Shown: positions 1 to 10,160 of the stretch, one piece after another
How positions within the stretch are numbered: the stretch's first letter is position 1
How the letters are laid out: each line of letters starts with the position of its first letter
Assembly: GCA_025093985.1 (NCBI GenBank)
Contig: JACAAK010000011.1
Span: 930,001 to 994,000 of the forward strand
Length of the DNA: 64,000 nucleotides
Source: Calvatia gigantea
Taxonomy: Eukaryota > Basidiomycota > Agaricomycetes > Agaricales > Lycoperdaceae
Reading direction: 5' to 3'
Translations under genes and position numbers: made by a program
The notes under the pieces: generated by a model
What the model was told of the DNA's origin: nothing
The model's input: the letters and a program-made list of their open reading frames with translations, nothing else
Databases searched by the model: none

Positions 1-215
1 ATGGACCTCTGAGCATCCTCAGAGAGCCACCTTTTAAGTGCCACACACTCCCTGGGACAGCATCTGTCCAGAATGAGTGGACAGATCAACTGCAAGCTTT
101 GCTGACACAATAGAATCAGTGAAGATGTGTATGAGCCTGATGTCACCCTGCTTGAGAGCAAAGTGAACACCAAGTGAAATGGCCATGAGCTCAGCATCTG
201 GAGTTGTAACTCAGC
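1..215 (-). pseudogene. LINE ORF2 RNase H fragment
   Basis: On the minus strand this scrap encodes a piece of a LINE ORF2 C-terminal RNase H domain: the residues DAELMAI, then IHIFTDSI, then VDLSTH. The same motifs in the same order occur in the longer LINE at 29700-29890. RNase H removes RNA from the RNA:DNA hybrid during target-primed reverse transcription. The piece is cut by the window edge on one side and by a Gy2 LTR fragment near 216 on the other, so it cannot function. Confidence 0.75.
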
Positions 216-399
216 TAGTTATTGGATGTTTCACATAGTATCCCCATCTATTCAACTGGATGACTCTCTTTGTATTTAAGCATACATACACCTCCCTGTA
301 TTTGGTATACTTAACCACCTCTAGTTCTCATCCCCTTACTCACCCTCAAGTCTTAGCCTAAGTTGCAACCTGAGGTTCCACCTGACTAAGGTCATAATA
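216..399 (+). repeat. Gy2 5' LTR fragment
   Basis: This aligns with the 3' LTR at 7549-7830 and with the two LTRs of the Gy2 copy at 13752-20136. It starts inside the LTR at about the point shared with the 3' LTR (TAGTTAT) and ends in a decayed terminus, TCATAATA for TCATAACA. A TATTTAAG box is present near 269. Three bases after the end, at 403-412, lies the primer-site candidate GGTTAAGCAT, an exact reverse complement of ATGCTTAACC in this element's own 3' LTR. Confidence 0.8.
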
Positions 400-427
400 T
401 TTGGTTAAGCATCCCTACCTCACCTTG

Positions 428-1027
428 TGTTATATGCATTACCTTACTTTGCAACTGGGCCTGGATCATCTCTACTCAAGTAGAGGTTCAATACTATGGC
501 CCAGAAGTATATGACAAGTCTCAATGACTTCTGTGCAGGCTTCGGATCACTCCCTCAAGTAAAAGCTTGCACTGGCCTGAGAAGTCCAAGTTAAGTGTCA
601 CTGCAGTCCCCAAGGTTGTTAACCTTGTAGCAGATGAGCAAAGATAAGGAAGCTTGTTACTAGAATAACCTAAGGTAATACAAGGTACTACTTAAGGTTT
701 ATATACTAGCTACACATAAGGGATGGGAAATTACATAGTAAAGAAAGATGAGTCAATGAGAGACTGCTACAGGTTAATTGATAATCTACAGAGTCATAGG
801 GATGAGTAAAAGAAGTGGTACAAGTCATAAAGAAGATAGAGATGAGTAAATAGAAGTCTGATGAAGGTGGAACAGAAACATGATTCTGTACAAATCATAA
901 GAAGCAAAAGATAGAAGTAAATATGGTAATAAATAAAGAACAGACTGGGGTATAGGAAAGGAAAGAAAAAAGAAAGGAAGTTAATACATTAGTAGGGAGA
1001 GTCCAGGAGTATGGTAAGTTTGTAACA
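428..1027 (-). repeat. Gy1 solo LTR (600-bp subfamily), TSD CCTTG
   Basis: A complete 600-bp LTR, TG at 428 and CA at 1027, which is the reverse complement of the Gy1 LTR at 47821-48445. It is flanked by CCTTG at 423-427 and 1028-1032. The undisturbed target is visible in the other Gy2 copy (near 19800), where the same leader reads CCTCACCTTGCAAGGAG; removing this LTR and one CCTTG restores it exactly. The full element was therefore lost by LTR-LTR recombination after inserting into the Gy2 leader. Its closest relative here is the LTR at 61601-62199. Confidence 0.95.
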
Positions 1028-1084
1028 CCTTGCAAGGAGTAGGCTGAAACAGGCCTGAACAATAACAAACCTAGGAGCTAATAT

Positions 1085-2235
1085 ATGAGCTCAAACCCAG
1101 ACAAATACAGAGAACTAAACCTCGAAGTCACAGATGACAAATCAGAAACATCAGATGAAGAGGAGATAGGGAACCCCAAAGTACCTGTAGAACCAGTAGA
1201 ACATGATGAACCTGGAGCAAAGCCAACAGGAGAAGAAGAAGTACTATTAGAACTTCTAAATGAACTTAACTTAGCAGAAGAAAAGTTAGCACATCAGGAG
1301 AACCCAGCACAAGAACAAGGAGAAACCAAAACAGAATCAGAAACCAAATTAGAAACTGACTCTAGTATCAGCTTAGATATGTCTGACAATGCTGTGGTAT
1401 CTACAACAACACCCAGTGGGAAAGGCTTAGTGCCAGACCCAGGATTCTTCAATGGGACTTGCACCAAGTTTGATGACTGGTGGAGGGCCATGACACTTTT
1501 CATGAAGTTCAACAAAATCAGCATGGCAGATGACAAAGCCATAGCAGTCCTAGCCAGGTTATGAGGAGGAACAGCAGGAGTTTATGCAGCCATGAGGCAC
1601 CACAAATCTTAGACAGAAAAGACTTGGTAGATTGGAAGGTGTTTTCTGAGGATTTCAGGAAAACCTTCTCCAACAATACCTCAAACAGCAAGGCAGAATG
1701 GCAGATTAAAAAGTTTAAACAAGGGAACAAAAACACAGCTGACTATTTGATTGAATTTGAAGTCCTAAAGAGCAAAGCGAAGACTGACAGTAAACATGTG
1801 ATGTTCTTGCTCAAGAAAAACACTAGACAAGACATCATCCATACAATCATGGGTTACCCACCCAGCACCAGACCAGATATCTATACAGAATGGACAGAAG
1901 CCATTCTCACCATTGGGCAAGGGTACAAGGCATCTGAATACCACAGAGACAGAAAGACCAGCACCAGAATGACATATGGAGGAATGGGTGAACCCATGGA
2001 GATAGGAAGCAGACACCATGTTTTCAATGCTAAAAGAGAACCCAAGTGCTACAATTGCAGTATCTTTGGACACATAGCCAAAGACTGCAAGAAACCCAAG
2101 GGGCTAACATACTATAACTGTGGCAAGATCAGCCACATAGCAAAAGCTTGTACTATACCCAAAAAGATGCAAATCTGTGGAATAGAAGAAGCCAGACCAG
2201 AGGAAAAGAAGGATTTTTCCAAAGACTCTGAGTAG
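1085..2235 (+). pseudogene. Gy2-1 gag, broken
   Basis: Gag is the capsid and nucleocapsid precursor. The start ATG (MSSNPDKYRE) matches the intact gag of Gy2-2 ([10 protein letters not shown]). An acidic N-terminus is followed by the gag core (residues around FDDWWRAM) and two zinc knuckles. The first, [14 protein letters not shown], keeps its CCHC ligands; the second has lost its first cysteine (YYNCGKISHIAKAC). Breaks: a TGA at 1562-1564 and a 1-bp deletion near 1590-1605 that moves the rest into another frame. The protein would otherwise be about 380 residues. Confidence 0.85.
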
Positions 2236-2745
2236 ACGCTGCCTTGAGAGTCAAGAAACTTGTATCTAGGATATCAGACAAATTTTACATGATTTCTCAG
2301 AAATGAAAGTGCAAATTAAACCTGAAAGGAAACATTCTAGCTCCAGGAAAAGAGATCATGGTAAACACAATCATAGACCCAGGGTGCACCACTAGCAGCA
2401 TCAGCAAGAAACTAATTGATGAAGAAAACATCCCTACATGGAAACTAGGACAATACATTATGGTGTTAAATGCAGACAGAACACCAAATTGGGGGGGAAA
2501 AGTAATGGAAATGGTGACTATCAATATAGACATCCAAGGATACAGGGAAAGGATCAAGGCCTCAGTTGTACAACTACAGGACAGAGCGGAGGTATTCTTG
2601 GGACACAACTGGCTAGTCAAGTACAACCCAGAAGTAGACTGGAACACCAGAGAAATCAAGTTCACCTGATGTCCATCAAGCTACTGATTCCCCCACCAAA
2701 ACATTCACATTACAGACAAAATGCAAAGTATGGCCATCATGGAAG

Positions 2746-3065
2746 TATTGAATGGTGCGCATAGAGAATTGAAAGGGGAATGTAACAGTGGTTAAACAAA
2801 GTCTATTGGATGAGAACTGAAGGAGTAATTCCACAATTACTGTGGAACACTGTAAGAGACTCAAATGACAAGATACACTATTTTACTCACCTGTGGAATA
2901 CTGTAAGAGACTAAAGGCCTCCAAAGCATCCACAGGCAGCTACAAGTCCAACTGTCATGTGACTGTAGTCATATGACCCAAACTTTGTCAGCTCTAAGTC
3001 CATCTTTGCCTATACACTCTCTAATACAACTCTGTCACTGCTTACTAGCTAGGGCAAATCTGACA
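2746..3065. repeat. LTR-Y copy 1 in Gy2 pol
   Basis: A 320-bp repeat also present at 3539-3858 (inverted) and 30128-30424. On this strand it runs from a decayed TG (TATTGAATGG) to CA (AAATCTGACA). It is flanked by GGAAG (2741-2745) and AGAAG (3066-3070), one transition apart. Removing it with one flank gives codons for I-M-E-D-L, matching I-T-E-D-I at the same place in Gy2-2, so the insertion is real. Which strand is sense is not clear and no internal region of this family is present. Confidence 0.7.
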
Positions 3066-3538
3066 AGAAGACCTATGAGAAGAAGAAGAGGAGCCCAACC
3101 CAATCAAACCAAAGGACTTGCCTGACTATGTGCAACCATTTACACATCTGTTCAATAAGATGACCTTTGATAAACTTCTGGAATGGACAGAATGGGACCA
3201 CGAAATCACCTTAACAGAAGACACCCCAAAAGAAATAAGCACCAGCATGTATAACATGACAATCAAGGAATAGGATGAACTCTGAGCATTCATCAAGGAA
3301 AACCTCGAATTGGGATGGATAAGACCATCAAAATCTCCATACACAGCATCTATCTTTTTCATCCCAAAGAAAGATGGATCCAAAAGGCTAATACAAGACT
3401 ATTAATGGCTAAATAGTGTAGTAGTCAAGGATAAGACCCCACTGCCAAGAATTGGAGAAGTCATCAACAAACTAGGCAAGGTAAAGTACTTCAACAAGCT
3501 AGACATCATTTGGGGATACAATAATGTCAGGATCAAAG

Positions 3539-3858
3539 TGTCAGATTTGCCCCAGTCAGTAAGCAGTGACAGAGTTGTGTTAGAGAGTGTATAGGCAAAG
3601 ATGAACTTAGAGCTGACAAAGTTTGGGTCATATGACTACAGTCACATGACAGTTGGACTTGTAGCTGTCTGTGGACACTTTGGAGGCCTTTAGTCTCTTA
3701 CAGTGTTCCACAGGTGAGTAGAATAGTGTATCTTGTCATTTGAGTCTCTTACAGTATTCTATAGTAATTGTGAAATTACTCCTTTACTCCTCATCCAATA
3801 GACTTTGTTTAGCCACTATTATATTCCCCTTTCAATCCTTTATATGCACCTTCTCACA
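3539..3858. repeat. LTR-Y copy 2, inverted
   Basis: The inverted copy of the repeat at 2746-3065, beginning TGTCAGATTTG and ending near CTCACA. Its left flank is Gy2 RT sequence; its right flank is directly the S repeat rather than Gy2. No target duplication is found. Together with S it replaces about 260 bp of RT, so this junction is a rearrangement rather than a clean insertion. Confidence 0.65.
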
Positions 3859-4228
3859 ACTACATCTGTCCCCTCTTGGGTGCTTGGCCACTGTAGCTGC
3901 TAGGCCCACTGAGTGTAGGATGATCAGGACACTGCTATGGAGTGGCGGTATGTCACTTGGTGTACACCACAAGACCTGGGCAACTGGGTCTTCCACAGTG
4001 TGATGGGCATTTCGGGAAACCAGGGGATTTAGCAAGTAAGGGGTGGTCTGGTCTGGTCTGGGTTAATGCTTGGGTTGGGTTGGGTTATCTCTGAATAGTA
4101 GATTACTCTTAACTCATCAGACTTTGTAGTGAGGGGGTTTGTACTTTGCTACATGTAGACTGTGATCAGACACCACATTATAAATTGGCAAGAGCCTTGA
4201 TTAAAAAAAAAAAAAAAAAAAAAAAAAA
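3859..4228 (+). repeat. S repeat copy 1 with A26 tail
   Basis: A 370-bp stretch homologous, in opposite orientation, to 7831-8319 and 36899-37393. It ends in a pure run of 26 adenines at 4203-4228, after which Gy2 pol resumes at once. A homogeneous terminal poly(A) is the mark of a retroposed transcript, either a SINE or the 3' end of a LINE. The 5' part of the repeat is missing where it meets LTR-Y. No protein-coding similarity was seen. Confidence 0.7.
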
Positions 4229-6534
4229 CCTGTGTTTTAAATGAACCAAGTGCATATTCAATGCAGAAGAAATCCTAATGCTAAATGTCAAAGTGGGACA
4301 TGGGTGAATTAAGATGGAAGAAGGAAAAGTTAAATCAGTATGAGACTGGCCCAAACCCAAGAACACCAAAGGGGTAGAGTGGTTCCTAGACTTCACCAAC
4401 TACTACTGGCACTTCATCAAGGATTTTAACAAAATCACAGGACCACTGAACAAACTAAAGGGAACAGCCACATGGGAATGGAGTGCAGAACACCAGTTAG
4501 CATTTGACAAGCTGAAAAGGCACATTACTGAGGAATCCACCTTAACTCTGCCACAGAGATAAGGCCAATTCCAAGTAGAAGTTGATGCATCAGATTATGC
4601 ACTGGGAGGCATGCTATCACAATTGCAGAAAAACAAATAGCATCCAATCATATTCATATCATGTATGCTTTTACCAGCAGAACACAACTATGAGATTTAC
4701 AATAAGGAATTACTGGCCATCATCCATGCCCTCAAAGAATGGAGACATTATCTACTGGATGCTGAGGAAAGGTTTGAAATATGGACAGATCATGAAAACC
4801 TAAAATATTACAGAGAACCACAAAAATTGAATGGATGACAGGCCCGATGGTACCTATATCTGCAAGACTATGACTTTGTCTTGCAACACACACCAGGAAA
4901 GGCCAATACAAAAGTCAACCTGCTATCTCATATACACTAAGCACCAGAAGAGGGAGAGGACAAACTAGTCACCATGATTAGAGAAAGCTGGCTACAAACT
5001 GAAAGCATGAGCAATGTAGTGTTACTATGAGCAGAGTTGTTCCTGGAACCAATACTCCTAGAAAAGATATGAAGAAACCCTCGACATGAGACACTGGTCA
5101 CCACCCAACTATAGAAGGAGGACTCAATTTTCACTGAGGAGGACAGAGCAGTTTACAACAGAAATAGTGTATACATACTGGACCCAAAATTATAGGAGGA
5201 AGTCTTACAACAATACCACAATGTGCTAGACATGGGACACCCAGGACAATACAGGATGATGGAACTAATCACTTGAGACTATTGGTGGCCAACTGTACGA
5301 AAAGACATAAAGAAATACATATAAGGCTGCTAGATATACCAAAGAAACAAGCCAAGAACAGCCCTGCTCAAGTCACTGCTACACCCTCTTCCTATACCAA
5401 ATGGGCCATGGGAGGAGATTAGTATCAACATGATCAGACCTCTACCAGAATCAAAAGGGAAGGACACAATACTGGTTGTTGTTGACTAATTCACAAAAAT
5501 AATATGGCTTGTAGCAACGACAACAGATGTTTCATCTAAAGATGTCACATGAATCTATTGTGATGAAATATGGAAGTTACATAGACTGCCAAGGAAGGTA
5601 CTCAGTGACTGTGGGCCCCAATTTGCATTAGAATTCACCAAAGAGCTATTCAAAGGACTCAGCATAGAATGCAACCTGTCAACAGCATACCACCCCCAGA
5701 CTGATGGGCAGACTGAATGCATCAACAGAGAAGTAGAGAACTACATCTGTCTGTACTACAATTATGATCAAGATGACTGGGCCAAATGGCTCCCGATAGC
5801 AGAATTCCACTATAACAACAAGCAACATGGAAGAATGGGAGAAACACTATTTTTCCTGAACTATGGAAGGCACCCATGGAAAGGGAAGAATAGTGGGACA
5901 ATGAACAACCCTACAGCAACAAAGTTCCTGAAACATCTACAGACTGCCCAAGACAATGCCTTGTCAGCACTATGGTCATATCAAAAGAAGATAATACAAC
6001 AGTACAACAATAGCAGGCTCCATACCAAGACATATCAAAATGGAGATAGGGTATGGCTCAAGAACACCAATATCCATACCAATCAAAAGTCAAAGAAGCT
6101 AGGCCAGAAATGGTATAGGCCTTTCTAGATTAGGGAAAAGATAGGAGAAGCAGTGTATTGGCTTGACCTACCAGATAGATGGGCCATCCACAATGTCTTT
6201 AATGAGCAACTGCTGACACCAGCATAACTGGCAGAGTTCCCAAGCCAGAAAGAACTGCCAGCACTAGATCCAGTCATCATCAATAATGAAGAAAAGTATG
6301 AGATTGAAGAAATCTGAGGGTGATAGAAGCACGGAAAGAGGTACCAATTCCTGGTGCACTGGAAGGGGTATAGTAATGAGGAAGATACATGGACTGCAGA
6401 GTCCAATCTAGGAAACATGAGAGAAGCCATATAGGACTATCTAAACAGGCATCCAGAGGATACCCATAAAAAGAGGGGCAGAAAACCCAGAAAACCTAGA
6501 AAAACCATGCAACAACTCAACTAGCTAAACAAAC

Positions 6535-7530
6535 ATGCCTGCCTCTCAATCTAGCCACATCACCATCACCTCTCTTGTTCACCCCAACCCCACCAGAATC
6601 TTGTCTGTACTCCTTCCTACCCCAGGAAATAACAAAGCCCCTACTCCAAGTGGCACTCACTTCAACATGGCCACAACCCTGTCCCCAGCCTAGGAACTTC
6701 TCAAGGACCTGCTCAAGGATGTCAACAATACCACCAATGAAGAACTGGCTACAATTACCATCCAAAACCAGAAACTGAACACCAACTGTCTTATCACACT
6801 TGCTACCACTTGCATCACCTTCACAGACATGTATGCTGGTTTTGAAAATGCCTCAGCATCAACCAGCCAACACATCCCTGCCATTTTCCATGTACTCAGT
6901 CAATCCTTACTCACTCTGACCAAACAAACTCATGTCAACAGCCTGTACAGTAGAATCAACCTCACTATTGAAGTATTCAAAGGCATTGATATTGCTGAAA
7001 TCTTCCTAGAGCTAGAAGACATTGCCTCCAGTCTACTTGGTAGAGACACTATCCCTGATGACTTCAGCACCAAAGAGCTTGTCAACAGAATCCACAATAC
7101 TCTCAAGAAACTATGCAACACTGTCAGACCCCCACCTGTCTCTAATGTCCAAGCCAGTACCCCTATGGACAAAGAGACCACAGTCTTGATGAAGAAAGAA
7201 GTCAATGCCTTATGACACTTCATCAAAACCATCACCCTACCACAGATAATCTTGGTTTTTTAGCCACCTGCCCACTATTGCACTGTACTACTCAGCCAAG
7301 AATGTGATCCACACTATTGGAACTTGATAGTCAGAAACTACTGGGAGAACTCCACAGTCACTGAGTTCCCATATGAAGGAGTCCCAGTCCCTATTTGCCA
7401 AGATGGTCAAAGCCACTTACCTGTTTTCTTTACACAGTCCAACAGTGGAAGATACCTCATTGGTGCCACCAAGAAGGCACTTACTGCAGCAGTAGTCCAT
7501 GGAGACTTCAATGAGCTTCCTGAGGCATAA
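6535..7530 (+). pseudogene. Gy2-1 third ORF (post-pol), three stops
   Basis: The ATG is 10 bp after the pol stop. The 332-codon frame lines up end to end with the minus-strand ORF at 14082-15065 in Gy2-2, including start context, length and motifs such as FTDMYA, HYW and VPVPI, and HLPVFF near the C-terminus. Three in-frame stops interrupt it (TAG near 6691, TGA near 7213, TAG near 7261), consistent with point mutation of CAG or CGA codons. I do not recognise a family. It looks helical and soluble, with no membrane segment and no zinc knuckle, so it is not an env-like protein by eye. Confidence 0.75.
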
Positions 7531-7548
7531 AGCTTAACTGAGGGGTAA

Positions 7549-7830
7549 TGTTGTGGATTTCACTGTCTTCACTGCATCACCATGCCTGTCTCCTAACTCT
7601 ATATTCACTATGTACCTGTTTCATCTATTCCAGTGCCAGCGATCTCTGAGTACCAACTCACATACTACTATGCCATAGTTATCAGACATTTCACATAGTA
7701 TCCCTATCCATTCAACTGGATAACTCTTTCTGTATTTAAGCATATATATACCTCCTTGTATTTGGTATGCTTAACCACCTCTAGTTCTCATCCCCTTACT
7801 CACCCTCAAGTCTTAGCCTAAGTTGCAACC
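7549..7830 (+). repeat. Gy2-1 3' LTR, 3' truncated
   Basis: It starts TGTTGTGG after the polypurine stretch CTGAGGGGTAA and aligns with the other Gy2 LTRs through AGTTGCAACC, then stops where the T-rich tail of S begins. About 30 bp, including the terminal CA, are missing. It contains ATGCTTAACC near 7768, the exact complement of the primer site at 403-412. Confidence 0.85.
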
Positions 7831-8319
7831 TTTTTTTATTTTATTTTATTTTATTTTATTTCAAGGCTTGTGCCAATTTATAATGCAGTGCCCAATTGCA
7901 GTCTGTATGTAGCAGAGTACAAGCACCCAAACTACAATGTCCAATAAGTTAAGAGTAATCTACTGTTCAGAGGCAACCCAACCCAACCCAAGTACAAACC
8001 CAGACCAGACTAAGCCCCCCCTTACTTAATAAATCCACCAGTTTCCCAAAATGCCCATCACACTATAGAAGACCCAGTTGCCCAGGTCTTGTGGTGTACA
8101 CCCAGTGACACACTGCCATGAAATGGCAGTGCCCTGATTATCCCACACTTGGCAGGCCCAGCAGTTGTAGTGGCCAAGTGCCTGAGAGGGAACAGGTATA
8201 GTAAGGGGAGGCCAGTACAAGAGGCCTGCACTTGGAGCCACCCAACCCCCAACTTCCCAGACCAGAGGGTATCTGTCCAGGTCAGACCTCCAACAATCCA
8301 GCAGCAAGGGTAGAATTCT
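7831..8319 (-). repeat. S repeat copy 2 with TTTTA-type tail
   Basis: The repeat is on the minus strand; its tail reads as T7 then ATTTT repeats on the plus strand at 7831-7861. It aligns with S at 36899-37393 over nearly its whole length and with S at 3859-4228 over its 3' part. Copies 2 and 3 share the same 5' edge (the plus-strand sequence CAAGGGTAGAAT), which favours a discrete SINE-like unit. The right neighbour is a plus-strand LINE RT piece, as if inverted on insertion. Confidence 0.68.
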
Positions 8320-8909
8320 GCCATGACATACTGGTTGCAATATTGCATAAGCAAGGATTCACCCCTGAGGTTGTCAGGTTCTTTGCTAACTACTTGGTAG
8401 GATGGAAGACCCAGTATTGCTAGGACTCTTTTAAGTCCAAGCCATTCAATACAGATGTAGGGGTAAGGTAGGGCTCTGCTCTCTCCCCAGTCCTCTCAGC
8501 CTTATACATCACACCACTAATGTGGCTTTTCAATAGGGAGGCATCCCACCTTGGGACTACACTCCTGTCATATGTAGATGATAGCACTATCATCATACAG
8601 TCCAAGGACTGGAAATCCAACCTTGCATCTCTTAAGAAGGTGTATGGTATTATATTTCAGCTCTTTGAGTGCTTCGCCTTGGTACTTGAGCATGACAAGT
8701 CCAAGGTTTTTCACTTCTTCTATAAGCATGGGGATGATAACCTGCCCATTGACCTGGGGTTTGCCCTGTTCACTGGCGATACACCTCTACAGCCCAAGAT
8801 CTATTGGAGGTACTTGAGCTTCTATTTTGACTATGGCTTGAATTTCAAAGAGCACGTTTAGTACTACTCTACCAAGGCACTTTCCATGGTCAAGGCCATG
8901 AAGATGCTT
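8320..8909 (+). pseudogene. LINE reverse transcriptase fragment
   Basis: The translated piece (KQGFTPEVVRFFANYLVGWKT, about 8350-8410) matches the LINE at 28530-28600. Unlike that copy, it keeps the catalytic box SYVDDSTII near 8568-8595. It continues with FECFALVLEHDKSKVFHF and ends with AMKML just before a Gy1 LTR. Several stops are present. It is a truncated, inactive piece of the Tad-like LINE. Confidence 0.8.
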
Positions 8910-10160
8910 TGTTATGTGTGTTACCTTACTTCACAACTGGGCCCGGATCATCTCCATTCAGAGAGAGGTTCAATGTTATAGCTCAGGAGTATATGATAAG
9001 TCTCGAGGACTTCTGTGCAGACTTCAGATTGCTTCCTCAAGTAGAAGCTCGTGCTTGTCTGAAAAGTCTGAGTTAAGTGTTACTACAGTCCCCAAGGTTG
9101 TTAACCTTGTAGCAGATGAGTGAAGATAAGGAAGCTTGTTACTAGAATAACCTAAGGTAATACAATAGTACTACTTAGGGTTATATACTAGCTATGGATA
9201 AGGAATGAGAGAATTATGTAGTAAAGGGGTATAATATTAAGCACAGGTCATGTGGGTGAGGCGACCGGAGTCTAGATGCCCAGGGATGATGCGTGGATGT
9301 GGACAAAGATGGACAAAGCAGGCGAACTCAGGAGGACTGTAGCTTCAACATATGTGTTGCACCCTCCTGCCGATGAGTGGTCCTAACTTCAGAATAAGGG
9401 ATGAGGACAGAGTCAGAGGCAGAGACAGAGACAGAGACAGAGGTAGAATAGAAGTAGTGTGTTGCTAAGTAGATTTCAGACTGAGGATTACAGGTGAAGT
9501 AGCTACAGTTTATATATGCAAGGAAGTGTGGTTCTACAAAAGGAAACTACTATGACTTCAGGTGCAGGCCAGGTATGGCCGCTAGATAAAAACACTGGGA
9601 ATATAACTAGCTAAAAGGAATAAGGTGAAACAGGAATGATATGAATGGTAAAAGGGATTGCAAGGGAAACGGGAGTAGGTATGATGACTGGAGAAATGTA
9701 CAAGGAGGATAATCAGAAATTAACATTAGACATAATAGTAAGAATGGAGAGCGGGGGAGACGGGGGAGAACAGGTGAGAGTGAATGGTAAATAAAATATA
9801 AAGTATAGTCCAGATAAGAGTGGGTGAAGCAGGTGAGTGCATGTATGGGTTGTGACATATAAGTCAATGGGAGACTACTACAGATTAATTGGTAAGCTAA
9901 GGAATCATAGGGAATAGGAAAGAAGACAATACAAGTCATAGGAAGGTAGAGACAAGTAGACAGAAGTTTGATAAGGGGAAATAGAGAGGGTGAAACAGGA
10001 ACATGACTCAGGACGAGTCATAAGAAGTAAAGGTAGAAATACATGTGATAAATAAATAAAGAATGGACCAGGGTATACAAAAGGGAAAATAGAAAAGTCT
10101 AAATAGAAGGTTAATACATTTAAGGAGAAATAAAGTTAGTCCACAGTTAAGTATGTAACA
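8910..10160 (-). repeat. Gy1 LTR split by LTR-X
   Basis: The two halves, 8910-9234 and 9863-10160, together make one 623-bp Gy1 LTR on the minus strand once LTR-X and one TATAA are removed. The termini are TGTTATGT and ATGTAACA. The left flank is LINE, but the right flank is the middle of Gy1 pol, and the five flanking bases do not match (TGCTT versus AAAGA). It is therefore not a clean solo LTR; a deletion or inversion joined it to pol. Confidence 0.88.
9235..9857 (-). repeat. LTR-X solo LTR, TSD TATAA
   Basis: A 623-bp LTR with decayed TG (TATTAAGC) at one end and GTTGTGACA at the other, flanked by TATAA at 9230-9234 and 9858-9862. A sister copy with more CpG left is at 40132-40753. It contains a GAGACA microsatellite at 9419-9441. 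The minus orientation is inferred from a promoter-like T/A-rich stretch near 9786-9808. No internal region of this family is in the window. Confidence 0.92.

Larger units (their letters stand above)
2236..6524 (+). pseudogene. Gy2-1 pol, broken (protease-RT-RNase H-integrase-chromodomain)
   Basis: Pol lies in the -1 frame relative to gag. Recognisable parts are the protease (DPGCTTSSISKKL near 2376, catalytic DSG changed to DPG), RT (KYFNKLDIIWGYNN near 3485-3530), RNase H (VEVDASDYALGG near 4580), integrase zinc region and core (TAYHPQTDGQTE near 5680-5715) and a C-terminal chromodomain (EKYEIEEI to HWKGYSNEEDTW, about 6290-6400). Around 260 bp of RT, including the YMDD region, is missing where LTR-Y and S sit at 3539-4228. 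There are many in-frame stops. The chromodomain places it among chromoviruses, which usually target heterochromatin. Confidence 0.88.
216..7830 (+). mobile_element. Gy2 copy 1, degenerate Ty3/Gypsy chromovirus
   Basis: The order is truncated 5' LTR, primer site, gag, pol, third ORF, 3' LTR, matching the minus-strand Gy2 copy at 13752-20136 throughout. The 5' LTR lacks roughly its first 130 bp and the 3' LTR lacks its last ~30 bp, so no target duplication is recoverable. Four later insertions lie inside: a Gy1 solo LTR (428-1027), two LTR-Y copies (2746-3065, 3539-3858) and an S repeat (3859-4228). Every gene has stops or frameshifts. It is an old, dead copy with almost no CpG. Confidence 0.88.

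Noticed and set aside
7831..7861. TTTTA microsatellite as a stand-alone repeat
   Set aside because: It is the tail of the S repeat; copies at 36899 and 4203 have tails at the same place.
9415..9441. GAGACA repeat as a CRISPR-like or regulatory array
   Set aside because: A simple microsatellite inside LTR-X, present in both copies; units are 6 bp with no spacers.
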